DNA of 5,750 nucleotides from Oscillospiraceae bacterium (GTDB lineage: Bacteria > Bacillota > Clostridia > Oscillospirales > Ruminococcaceae). The stretch lies in NCBI GenBank assembly GCA_009784765.1, contig WQXP01000086.1:1-5750 (forward strand), given 5' to 3'. Made by a program: the position numbers and the translations under genes. The stretch's first letter is position 1. Each line of letters opens with the position of its first letter. This document shows, piece after piece, positions 1 to 5,750 of this stretch. Under the pieces are notes generated by a model. It was not told the origin of the DNA. It saw only the letters and a program-made list of their open reading frames with translations, and searched no databases.

Positions 1-1
1 A

Positions 2-424
2 CGCACGGTGCATTCCTTAGTGAAAGCCGTGTCGCAGTATAAAGACAATCGCTTCACTTTCATTTCAACCCCGGAGCTGTCCATGCCCGCAGAATTGCTC
101 GAAGCGGATAACATAATTTCAACTACTGCCGCCTCTCTTGAATCCGCACTTCCGGAGCTTGACGTGCTGTACATGACACGCATTCAGGAAGAACGGTTCG
201 CGAACCCTGAGGAATATCAGGCTCAGCGCGGCGCGTTTATGCTGAATGGGGCAAAACTCAAACTCGGTAAGCCGGATATGATTGTTATGCACCCCCTTCC
301 CAGGGTAGACGAAATAGACAGCGAAGTTGACTGTGACCCCCGTGCGGTTTATTTCAAGCAAGCCAACTACGGAATGTATGTTCGTATGGCTCTGATTTTG
401 ACATTGTTAGGCGAAAACATATGA
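2..424 (+). CDS. pyrB: Aspartate carbamoyltransferase catalytic chain, C-terminal part (5' end outside window)
   Basis: Catalyses carbamoyl phosphate + aspartate to N-carbamoylaspartate, the first committed step of pyrimidine synthesis, in the cytosol. The visible part is about the last 140 residues, the aspartate-binding domain. It opens with RTVHSL, the usual start of this domain. The GTG at 8 is therefore an internal valine codon and not a start. YMTRIQ (codons about 170-187) carries the Arg and Gln that bind aspartate in the E. coli enzyme (R229, Q231). HPLPRVDEI (about 290-316) is the loop containing the catalytic Leu-Pro pair. The HPLPRVDE form resembles chains that partner with the regulatory chain PyrI, but no pyrI follows; a kinase gene overlaps the stop codon instead. 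The C-terminus QANYGMYVRMALILTLLG is typical of Clostridia-like PyrB. Family assignment is very secure; the missing 5' part prevents judging the whole gene. Confidence 0.96.
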   Translation, partial: RTVHSLVKAVSQYKDNRFTFISTPELSMPAELLEADNIISTTAASLESALPELDVLYMTRIQEERFANPEEYQAQRGAFMLNGAKLKLGKPDMIVMHPLPRVDEIDSEVDCDPRAVYFKQANYGMYVRMALILTLLGENI

Positions 425-840
425 AAACACATATGATAATCGCGATTGACGGGCCCAGCGGGGCGGGGAAGACCACCTATGCAAAACAACTCGCCCATGA
501 ATTGGGAGAGCCGCATAACGCCGCAATACTCCACATAGATGATTATTATGACTGCTCTGCGGGGCGGCTCAAGACCGAAGCAGTCGTGGCGGCTTTTCAC
601 GCACTGAAATCTCAGGGTAAACCCGTCATAGTCGAGGGTGTTTATTCGCTGACTTTCGGCTTTCCTTATGACAGGAAAATCTTTATGACAGTCCGCCCCG
701 AAGAGCAGCTCAAGCGAATAAAAGCGCGAAGCCCCGATTTATACGACAAGTATGTGAGTAAGTGGATTCCCGCAGAGAACAAGTATTTTCAGGAAGGGCA
801 AATCGCGGCTAAATGCGATTTGGTAATCAGCAATGACTAA
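421..840 (+). CDS. Small P-loop kinase, uridine kinase-like
   Basis: A 139-residue soluble P-loop NTPase of the uridine/pantothenate/phosphoribulokinase-like class, expected to phosphorylate a small metabolite with ATP. Visible: Walker A GPSGAGKT at residues 11-18 after a hydrophobic strand (MIIAID); IDDYYD at 39-44, matching the conserved Asp-rich substrate/Mg site of this class; VIVEGVY at 69-75, a second strand ending in the conserved Glu-Gly; and a basic lid region at 99-123 with R99, R103 and the W-x-P-x-E-x-x-Y-F pattern (115-123). It is shorter than classical Udk (about 200 residues) but ends naturally, so it is probably complete. The ATG at 421 overlaps the pyrB stop (ATGA); an in-frame ATG at 433 is an alternative start, and both sit in copies of ACATATGA. 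Only a weak AGGCGA lies upstream, so translation may rely on coupling. The downstream ECF S component suggests that it traps an imported vitamin or nucleoside. The exact substrate cannot be read from sequence; a pyrimidine role beside pyrB is the other possibility. Confidence 0.8.
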   Translation: MKTHMIIAIDGPSGAGKTTYAKQLAHELGEPHNAAILHIDDYYDCSAGRLKTEAVVAAFHALKSQGKPVIVEGVYSLTFGFPYDRKIFMTVRPEEQLKRIKARSPDLYDKYVSKWIPAENKYFQEGQIAAKCDLVISND

Positions 841-1381
841 CACGATTAAATTCGAAACAAAGAACCTCACGATCGCGGGGGTTTGTCTTGCGCTGTGTAT
901 GGCTCTGCCTTTGTTGACGGGGCAGTTGCAGGAGTTTGGCATGGCACTCGCGCCTATGCACATACCTGTGCTTCTTTGCGGGCTTCTTGCGGGGGGCAAA
1001 AACGCCGCCTTAATCGGCTTTATCGCACCGCTTCTGCGCTTTATGCTTTTCGGAATGCCGCCTATGCCCATGGGGGTCGCTATGGCTTTCGAGCTTGCGG
1101 TATACGGAGCGGCCGCGGGGGTGCTGTACTGCTTGCTTTCTAAGAATGCCACCCCTAAGGGCAAAGCAGTGTGCCTTTACATATCGCTGATTACGGCGAT
1201 GTTCGCAGGGCGTGTCGTCTGGGGGCTTGTAATGTGGCAAATCCTCGAAATGTTTACGTGGGACGCATTCGTCGCTGGGGCGTTCATAAATGCCGTTCCG
1301 GGGATTGTTTTGCATATAATCATCATTCCGCCGATTGTTATAGCAGTCGAGCGGCTCAGCCAAAGGAGTGAAAGGGCATGA
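833..1381 (+). CDS. ECF transporter S component (substrate-binding membrane subunit)
   Basis: A 182-residue integral membrane protein with about six hydrophobic segments (roughly residues 12-30, 38-54, 57-74, 79-102, 112-135 and 147-172), the size and layout of S components of energy-coupling factor importers. These bind one vitamin-like substrate and use a shared T/ATPase module for uptake. The segment MHIPVLLCGLLAGG (42-55) followed by GFIAPLLRFMLFGMPP (62-77) and AMAFELAVYG (83-92) is characteristic of the large ECF_trnsprt family (Pfam PF12822), which includes PanT-type pantothenate carriers. ALCMA (20-24) in the first segment fits the AxxxA motif by which S components dock to the T subunit. 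No T or ATPase genes are in view, so it would use a module encoded elsewhere (group II arrangement). The ATG at 833 overlaps the kinase stop by 8 bases, and I see no good Shine-Dalgarno, suggesting coupled translation. Substrate is unassigned; pantothenate or a nucleoside-like compound is a guess from family and neighbour. Confidence 0.85.
   Translation: MTNTIKFETKNLTIAGVCLALCMALPLLTGQLQEFGMALAPMHIPVLLCGLLAGGKNAALIGFIAPLLRFMLFGMPPMPMGVAMAFELAVYGAAAGVLYCLLSKNATPKGKAVCLYISLITAMFAGRVVWGLVMWQILEMFTWDAFVAGAFINAVPGIVLHIIIIPPIVIAVERLSQRSERA
1362..1368 (+). promoter_or_regulatory. Ribosome binding site for the AI-2E family gene
   Basis: AAAGGAG lies 9 bases before the ATG at 1378, inside the 3' end of the S-component gene. 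This fixes the start of the downstream gene at the ATGA overlap. Confidence 0.8.
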
Positions 1382-2685
1382 AAGAGACCATGAAGCAGGC
1401 TATGCAGGGAATAAGAGACACGAAAGACTTAAAATACCTCAAGACATTTCTGACAGTCGGGGCGTTAATTATTTTAGCTAAAATCGTATTTGATTTTGAC
1501 GCATTTCGCGGCACCTTTGACTTTTTCTTGGGGCTTATTCAGCCGTTCCTCTTCGGCTTTATCGCGGCATACTGTATCAATATCCCCGTTACGTGGTTAG
1601 AAAAAGCCATAGGAAAGTTCGCTGACAAGCGGGCGGCAGAGAACGAGAAGCTCAAGGCTATGCTGAACGCGAAGTCTAAAAGCAAGAGTAAATCTAACAT
1701 CAAGAAGGCTGACGCGCTTGTCGCAAAGCCGACTTTGCTTCATAAGCTTGCGCGACCAATCAGTATTGTCGTAACTCTCGCCCTTCTCGGCGGATTGATT
1801 GCATTCGGGCTTATGACGATTGTTCCTATGCTGTACAGCAACGTGCGGCAGTTGATTGAAGAAATCCCGGGGTATGTGGAAGCGGGAATCGCGGCAATTC
1901 ACACTATTCCTCTTATTGAGGAACTCGGCATCGAAGAAATGATTGCAAACCTCAGCATAGAAGATATTTGGGAATACGTTCCTACCATGGATTTAGCGGG
2001 AATGGCGGCAGGTTTGTTCTCCGGCGTGTTCACGGCTTTTTTGACAATCGTATCTACTTTGTATTTTTTGGCAGAGTACAGCAAAGTTAAAGATTTCGTG
2101 AAGCGGCTCATTCGCGCACATTCGCCTAAGCGGCAGAAGCCTGTTCTCAAGTATATCAGGCTTATTGACTTCAGTTTCCGCAAGTTTATCAGCTGCCAGT
2201 TTATCGACTCTTTAGTACTCGCGACAATCACCATGATTGCTTTTACTATTCAAGGTTCGCCATACGCGGTAACTCTCGCGCTGATGCTCGGAGTGCTGAA
2301 TGTAATCCCGTATTTCGGCTCAATCGTGGGAACTGCTGTTGCGGTATTCATCATCTGGGCGACTGACGGCTTCCACATGGCTCTGATTATGGCGATTGTG
2401 CTTTTCGCGATTCAGCAGTTTGACGGAAACTATATCAACCCGAAAATCATGGGAACGTCTTTCAAAATCAGCCCCGTGTTAGTTATAATCGCGATTACCG
2501 TGGGCGGCTCTATAGGCGGGGTTCTCGGAATGATTTTCGCAATCCCTGTCGCGAATGTCCTCAAGAATGTCCTTGAGGAGTATATTCAAAGCAAAGAAGC
2601 CCTGCGAAAGAGCTTGGGAGAAGACGCTCAAGGCGAAACGGGGGGAACCCTTTCAGAAGAAAACAAAGGAGATGCAACAGCATGA
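1378..2685 (+). CDS. AI-2E family transporter (PerM/TqsA-like membrane protein)
   Basis: A 435-residue polytopic membrane protein of the AI-2E transporter family (PF01594). Members include TqsA (autoinducer-2 export), PerM, and Na+/H+ antiporters in some bacteria, so family membership does not give a substrate. Visible: two N-terminal hydrophobic segments (about 23-40 and 47-70), a third at 128-150, a polar region with amphipathic helices (151-205), a hydrophobic segment at 207-232, then the conserved C-terminal bundle. That bundle holds [11 protein letters not shown] (308-318), [14 protein letters not shown] (346-359) and [17 protein letters not shown] (380-396), all hallmark family motifs. 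Odd points are a lysine/serine-rich insert at 83-112, including four KS dipeptides (99-106), in the loop after the second segment, and a polar, probably disordered tail from about 405. The start is set by AAAGGAG and the ATGA overlap with the previous gene; its own stop overlaps the leuA start in the same way. Length is somewhat above the usual 350-400 because of the insert and tail. Confidence 0.92.
   Translation: MKETMKQAMQGIRDTKDLKYLKTFLTVGALIILAKIVFDFDAFRGTFDFFLGLIQPFLFGFIAAYCINIPVTWLEKAIGKFADKRAAENEKLKAMLNAKSKSKSKSNIKKADALVAKPTLLHKLARPISIVVTLALLGGLIAFGLMTIVPMLYSNVRQLIEEIPGYVEAGIAAIHTIPLIEELGIEEMIANLSIEDIWEYVPTMDLAGMAAGLFSGVFTAFLTIVSTLYFLAEYSKVKDFVKRLIRAHSPKRQKPVLKYIRLIDFSFRKFISCQFIDSLVLATITMIAFTIQGSPYAVTLALMLGVLNVIPYFGSIVGTAVAVFIIWATDGFHMALIMAIVLFAIQQFDGNYINPKIMGTSFKISPVLVIIAITVGGSIGGVLGMIFAIPVANVLKNVLEEYIQSKEALRKSLGEDAQGETGGTLSEENKGDATA
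2665..2671 (+). promoter_or_regulatory. Ribosome binding site for leuA
   Basis: AAAGGAG lies 10 bases before the ATG at 2682, within the last codons of the AI-2E family gene. It supports the ATGA-overlapping start for leuA. Confidence 0.8.
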
Positions 2686-3815
2686 ACACCAACAAATACA
2701 CGCGGCAGTATTTCTTGCCGCCGCAAATCGAAAAGTATAACAACTGGACAAGCCGTACTCACGTTGACAAAGCACCTGTGTGGTGCAGTGTTGACTTGCG
2801 CGACGGGAATCAGTCTTTAGTAGTCCCTATGACATTAGCGCAAAAGCTTGAGTTTTTCGCGCTGTTATGCAAAATCGGGTTTAAGGAAATCGAAGTCGGC
2901 TTTCCTGCAGCTTCCGACACGGAGTATGAGTTCTGCCGCGCTTTAATCGAAGGCAACCTTATTCCCGACGATGTTTCGATTCAGGTTCTGACACAATCCC
3001 GGGAGCATATTATCCGCAGAACTTTCGAGGCTATTCGCGGTGCGAAAAACGCCGTGGTGCATTTCTATAACTCCACATCGCAGGTTCAGCGGGAGCAGGT
3101 GTTCCGCAAGTCTAAAGAAGAAATCATCGACATTGCTGTCGAGGGCGCGTTGCTTGTAAAACTCTTGGCTGATGAGTTTGAGGGGAGCTATCGTTATGAG
3201 TATTCCCCGGAGAGCTTCACGGGGACAGAGCTTGAGTTCGCCCTTGAAATCTGTAATGCTGTAATCGACATAATCGAGCCTATGCCTGATAATAAGCTGA
3301 TTATCAACCTTCCTGCCACTGTGGAGGTGTCGATGCCTCACGTATTCGCGAGCCAAGTGGAGTATATGTGTGCTAACTTACGAAATCGTGAAAATGTAAT
3401 TGTGTCGCTTCACACTCACAATGACAGAGCCTGTGCAGTAGCGGCGGCGGAACTCGGGTTGCTTGCGGGGGCAGACAGAGTAGAGGGGACTCTCTACGGC
3501 AACGGCGAACGCACAGGGAATGCGGATTTAATCGCACTCGCGCTGAATATGTACTCACAGGGGATTGACCCGGGGCTGAACTTCTCGAACATTCCGCGCT
3601 TGACTGAGGCTTATGAGCGGCTCACGGGAATGGAAGTGCACCAGCGGCATCCTTATTGCGGTGAATTGGTATTCGCGGCATTCTCGGGCTCTCATCAAGA
3701 CGCCATTGCTAAAGGCATGAGTTTCCGCGAAGGCGAACTGCGGGGCGGCAACGGCAACTTCTTGGAATGTGCCTTATCTGCCAATCGACCCTATGGACTT
3801 GGGGCGGATTTATGA
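2682..3815 (+). CDS. leuA: 2-isopropylmalate synthase, catalytic part (frameshifted gene)
   Basis: LeuA condenses acetyl-CoA with 2-oxoisovalerate to give 2-isopropylmalate, the first step of leucine synthesis. This frame gives 377 residues, of which about the first 360 match the catalytic TIM barrel of the long form (actinobacterial/yeast type, about 550-600 residues). Motifs: DLRDGNQ (38-44) with the metal-binding Asp; EVGFP (71-75); [13 protein letters not shown] (171-183); HTHND (244-248) with the metal-binding His pair, here Thr where the long form usually has Pro; GNGERTGN (273-280); HPYCGELV and [13 protein letters not shown] (323-346). After F360 (codon 3759-3761) the frame leaves the family: the next 17 residues ([10 protein letters not shown]...) are out-of-frame readthrough to a TGA at 3813-3815. 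The conserved continuation [10 protein letters not shown] is encoded one base over. As read, the product would lack the end of the linker and the whole regulatory domain. It could also be an intact gene with a sequence error. Confidence 0.93.
   Translation: MNTNKYTRQYFLPPQIEKYNNWTSRTHVDKAPVWCSVDLRDGNQSLVVPMTLAQKLEFFALLCKIGFKEIEVGFPAASDTEYEFCRALIEGNLIPDDVSIQVLTQSREHIIRRTFEAIRGAKNAVVHFYNSTSQVQREQVFRKSKEEIIDIAVEGALLVKLLADEFEGSYRYEYSPESFTGTELEFALEICNAVIDIIEPMPDNKLIINLPATVEVSMPHVFASQVEYMCANLRNRENVIVSLHTHNDRACAVAAAELGLLAGADRVEGTLYGNGERTGNADLIALALNMYSQGIDPGLNFSNIPRLTEAYERLTGMEVHQRHPYCGELVFAAFSGSHQDAIAKGMSFREGELRGGNGNFLECALSANRPYGLGADL
3762..3762 (+). other. leuA: +1 frameshift in leuA
   Basis: Dropping one base here (a T in TTCTTGG, or the C before it) joins F360 of the upstream frame to TGG AAT GTG, giving [12 protein letters not shown]. 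This matches the [18 protein letters not shown] motif of long-form LeuA and yields a normal 556-residue protein. The second frame is open from 3721 (TGA at 3718-3720) and the first closes at 3815, so the shift must fall within 3721-3815. Removing one G from the GGGG run at 3742-3745 would also restore the frame but gives a less family-like junction. No stop codon or known slippery signal sits at the site, so an indel or sequencing/assembly error is favoured over programmed frameshifting. Confidence 0.85.
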
Positions 3816-4353
3816 AAGCGATGTTATTCGCATTAACTCTCAGAGCGGTAAGGGCGGCATAGGTTATGTTCTCGAGCGTCTCGGAATCAATCTGCCGCTT
3901 AAAATGCGCGAAAGCGTCGGGTACGCAATTAAAGGCGTTTCGGACAAAGCGGACAAGGAACTCACCCCTGATGAAGTGTATGACGCTTTTATCGCAGAGT
4001 TCGTCAACGCGGAAACGCGCCTTGAGGCGGTTAAGTCTAACTATAACAAGGAAACGGGCAAGACTGTCGCGGCTATTCGGCACTGCAAGTCTACCCGTGA
4101 GATTACCGGGCAGGGGAACGGTCAGCTTGACGCACTCAGCGACGCACTCCAGCGGGAGTTCGGCGTGAAGTTCGATATTAGCGACTTCGCACAGCACGCA
4201 ATGGAAGTCGGCTCGGGTTCTAAGGCTATGTCTTACGTGCAAATCACAGACTCGGCGGGCAAAAGCTGTTGGGGGGCGGGGCTTCACACAGACATCGGTA
4301 AATCAGCGCGGGCGGCTCTGATTAGTGCGATTAACAGGAGCGGGATTATATGA
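3763..4353 (+). CDS. leuA: 2-isopropylmalate synthase, linker and C-terminal regulatory domain (frameshifted gene, second part)
   Basis: This is the continuation of leuA in the next frame: 196 residues from the Trp codon at 3763. It begins with [10 protein letters not shown] and then [17 protein letters not shown], the most conserved linker motif of long-form LeuA. The rest matches the LeuA allosteric (dimer) domain, PF08502, which senses leucine: [14 protein letters not shown], the FAQHAM segment, and the terminal [23 protein letters not shown]. No stop codon interrupts it, and its TGA at 4351-4353 overlaps the next gene's ATG, so this frame is still the one wired into the operon. It has no obvious start of its own: GTG 3769 and ATG 3793 lack a Shine-Dalgarno. 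It is therefore probably not an independent gene. The preserved reading frame means that any real mutation is recent, or that the shift is an error in the sequence. Confidence 0.9.
   Translation, partial: WNVPYLPIDPMDLGRIYESDVIRINSQSGKGGIGYVLERLGINLPLKMRESVGYAIKGVSDKADKELTPDEVYDAFIAEFVNAETRLEAVKSNYNKETGKTVAAIRHCKSTREITGQGNGQLDALSDALQREFGVKFDISDFAQHAMEVGSGSKAMSYVQITDSAGKSCWGAGLHTDIGKSARAALISAINRSGII
4336..4340 (+). promoter_or_regulatory. Ribosome binding site for first M42 peptidase
   Basis: AGGAG lies 9 bases before the ATG at 4350, inside the last leuA codons. It supports the long N-terminus of the peptidase over later internal starts, which lack such a site. Confidence 0.75.
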
Positions 4354-5519
4354 ATGAGCAAAACTTACGCAGTGAAGCGGGTTCTTTGGTGACACCTTTT
4401 GGTGATTTGATTAGCGGCGGCTCCGGCGAAGTTAAGGCTTTTGTGCTGTTCGACACGCTCAAGGGGTTAGTCGAAGCACCGGGAGTCGCGGGCAACGAAA
4501 ACACGGCTGCGGCAGCCGCCCTTGAAATGCTTCGGGAATATGCACCGGACGCGGCACTCGACCGCCACGGCTCTGTGGTTGGTATAATCGGCGATGACGA
4601 GAATAAGCCTTTGTTGCTCTTAGATGCCCATATCGACCAAATCGGGTTGATTATTACTCACATTAACGAGCAGGGCTTCCTCAAAGCTGAACCTTGCGGC
4701 GGTATTGACCGCCGCGTGCTTGCGGGGCAGCGGGTGAGTATTCATGGAGGAGAGTGCCGCAAGGAAGCCGCAACGGTCTGTACTTTACCGCCTCATGTGC
4801 TTAGCGGCAAGAACGCCGACAAGGCTATGAAAGCAGACTCGATTTGGCTTGACGCGGGCTTTGCGAACAAAGACGCGGCTCTCGAGAGTGTTGCTCTCGG
4901 AGACTTTGCGACAATCGACGGAGAACTCACACAACTCACACGACTCTGTGATAAAACCGTTACCTCTTCTGCACTTGACGACAGGGCAGGGGTCTGCGCG
5001 ATTTTGTACGCTCTGCACTTGCTTGAACGCAGTACTAAAGGCGACTTCAATCAGCTTCCGTGGCGTATCGCCGTGTCTTTCTCGGTTCAGGAGGAACTCG
5101 GGTGCCGCGGTGCGGGGGTTGTCGCTTATAATACCGAACCAGACTGTGCGATAATCGTAGATGTCAGCTTTGCGGCGAGCGGCAATCTTGCGGCGCGTGA
5201 GGGCAAAGTCGGCGAACTCGGAAAGGGTGCTATGCTCGGGTATGCCCCTGCCCTTAATCGCACGATGTTCGAAATGCTCAAGAACACGGCGATTGACTGC
5301 AATCTGCCTTATCAGTCAGAGATTATGAACGGTGATACGGGGGGAACAAACGCCGACACTGTCAGTGTTGCCAAAGGAGGAGTGAAGACTGCTCTTGTTT
5401 CGATTCCTCTGCGGTATATGCACACCCCTGTCGAGGTGGCGGATTTGGGCGATATAGAATCGGCAGGTATGTTAATTGCCCGCTTTATCGAGGGCGGCAT
5501 TGAGGGGGGAGTAATATGA
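4350..5519 (+). CDS. M42 family metallo-aminopeptidase (glutamyl aminopeptidase/TET-like)
   Basis: A 389-residue cytosolic metallopeptidase of family M42 (PF05343), di-metal exopeptidases that usually form dodecameric tetrahedral (TET) particles and trim short peptides to amino acids. All expected active-site residues are present by motif: H94 in DAHIDQIG; D210 in SALDDRAG; E248-E249 in SVQEELGCRGA (catalytic base and metal ligand); D271 in IVDVSFA; H358 in LRYMHTPVE. GDTGGTNAD (328-336) is the typical glycine-rich loop before the last strand. Odd points: about 30 extra residues precede the normal family start (near FDTLKGLVEAPGVAGNE, 34-50), and the first metal motif reads AHIDQIG instead of the commoner AHMDEVG. 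The start is supported by AGGAG and the ATGA overlap with leuA. No signal peptide is evident. A second M42 gene overlaps its stop, so the two may work together or co-assemble. Substrate preference cannot be read from sequence. Confidence 0.93.
   Translation: MNEQNLRSEAGSLVTPFGDLISGGSGEVKAFVLFDTLKGLVEAPGVAGNENTAAAAALEMLREYAPDAALDRHGSVVGIIGDDENKPLLLLDAHIDQIGLIITHINEQGFLKAEPCGGIDRRVLAGQRVSIHGGECRKEAATVCTLPPHVLSGKNADKAMKADSIWLDAGFANKDAALESVALGDFATIDGELTQLTRLCDKTVTSSALDDRAGVCAILYALHLLERSTKGDFNQLPWRIAVSFSVQEELGCRGAGVVAYNTEPDCAIIVDVSFAASGNLAAREGKVGELGKGAMLGYAPALNRTMFEMLKNTAIDCNLPYQSEIMNGDTGGTNADTVSVAKGGVKTALVSIPLRYMHTPVEVADLGDIESAGMLIARFIEGGIEGGVI
5508..5511 (+). promoter_or_regulatory. Close-spaced ribosome binding site for second M42 peptidase
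   Basis: GGAG at the end of a G-rich run (AGGGGGGAG, 5503-5511) is only 4 bases from the ATG at 5516, tighter than the 9-10 bases seen at the other genes here. Initiation may depend mainly on coupling through the ATGA overlap. Confidence 0.5.
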
Positions 5520-5750
5520 CAGAACTGTTCAAAACTTTGCAGGAGTTATGCGAACTCAGCGGTGTGAGCGGCGACGAAAACGCTGTTGCCGAATATATCA
5601 CAGGCAGCATTAACCCGGAAATGGCGGTGATTCGCCGCGATAATCTCGGAAATGTTCTTGTTTTCAAAAAAGGCAAGCAAGATGCCCCCAAGCGCGTCAT
5701 GTTCACGGCGCATATGGACGAAGTCGGATTTATTATCAACTCAATCACTA
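5516..5750 (+). CDS. Second M42 family metallopeptidase, N-terminal part (3' end outside window)
   Basis: The first 78 residues of another M42 aminopeptidase. It starts with MTELFKTLQELCELSGVSG, the standard family N-terminus (helix, then S-G-V-S-G and DEN), so it lacks the extension of the upstream paralogue. RRDNLGNVLVFKKG (40-53) is the conserved D-x-x-G-N strand, and TAHMDEVGFII (65-75) carries the first metal-binding His in the commonest form of the motif. Later active-site motifs lie past the window edge, so activity cannot be judged. The ATG overlaps the TGA of the previous gene (ATGA). The two proteins differ clearly (AHMDEVG against AHIDQIG, and different N-termini), so this is an old paralogue pair and not a recent duplication. 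Confidence 0.92.
   Translation, partial: MTELFKTLQELCELSGVSGDENAVAEYITGSINPEMAVIRRDNLGNVLVFKKGKQDAPKRVMFTAHMDEVGFIINSIT

Noticed and set aside
8..10. GTG as the start of a 138-codon gene
   Set aside because: The reading frame continues upstream to the window edge with RTV of the conserved RTVHSL segment of PyrB, so this is an internal valine.
739..1164. 141-codon open frame on the minus strand
   Set aside because: It is antisense to the kinase and S-component genes, both of which have clear family motifs; the frame is explained by their codon bias.
436..2496. 12-base word ATAATCGCGATT, containing the palindrome AATCGCGATT, at 436-447 and 2485-2496, considered as an operator
   Set aside because: Both copies are codon-aligned and encode the same residues (IIAI) inside genes; preference for ATC/ATT and GCG codons throughout the window explains them.
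3812..3815. ATGA at the premature stop of the leuA upstream frame, resembling the operon's coupling junctions
   Set aside because: The ATG opens a third frame that ends after a few codons at a TAG and does not lead into the leuA C-terminal frame, so it cannot restart the protein.
3709..4287. 192-codon open frame on the minus strand opposite the leuA frameshift
   Set aside because: It lies wholly antisense to the well-conserved leuA linker and regulatory domain, is rich in Arg/Cys/His from reverse reading, and matches no family I know.
4388..4404. Small hairpin (CACC-TTTT-GGTG) near the start of the first M42 gene, considered as a regulatory structure
   Set aside because: The stem is only four base pairs, does not cover the ribosome binding site, and lies within coding sequence.

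Overview
The window is one unbroken, plus-strand coding block from a bacterium. It holds seven genes, or eight reading frames because one gene is frameshifted. There is no intergenic gap, promoter, terminator, RNA gene, mobile element or CRISPR array that I can see. G+C looks close to one half. The protein sequences look most like Clostridia-type Bacillota: an aspartate carbamoyltransferase of the HPLPRVDEI type, an ECF vitamin-transporter S component, a long-form LeuA and tandem M42 peptidases. I could not run a search, so this placement is only moderately secure, and Synergistota is an alternative I cannot exclude.

Layout: (1) 2-424, the 3' end of pyrB, cut by the window edge. (2) 421-840, a small P-loop kinase of the uridine-kinase-like class. 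(3) 833-1381, a membrane substrate-binding (S) component of an ECF transporter. (4) 1378-2685, an AI-2E/PerM-family membrane protein. (5) 2682-4353, a long-form 2-isopropylmalate synthase (leuA) split by a +1 frameshift near 3762. (6) 4350-5519, an M42 metallo-aminopeptidase with an unusual N-terminal extension. (7) 5516-5750, the start of a second M42 peptidase, cut by the window edge.

Five of the six gene junctions are ATGA start/stop overlaps and the sixth is an 8-base overlap, so the whole stretch reads as a single translationally coupled operon. Its content is mixed: pyrimidine synthesis, a likely salvage pair (S component plus small-molecule kinase), an exporter-like membrane protein, leucine synthesis, and peptide degradation that would supply amino acids. 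A shared housekeeping or nutritional role is inferred only from co-transcription.

The most notable points are the leuA frameshift, with both halves fully conserved on either side; the kinase/ECF S-component pairing, which may be an uncharacterised uptake-and-trapping module; and the tandem, divergent M42 peptidases. I see no defence system or other clearly new machinery.
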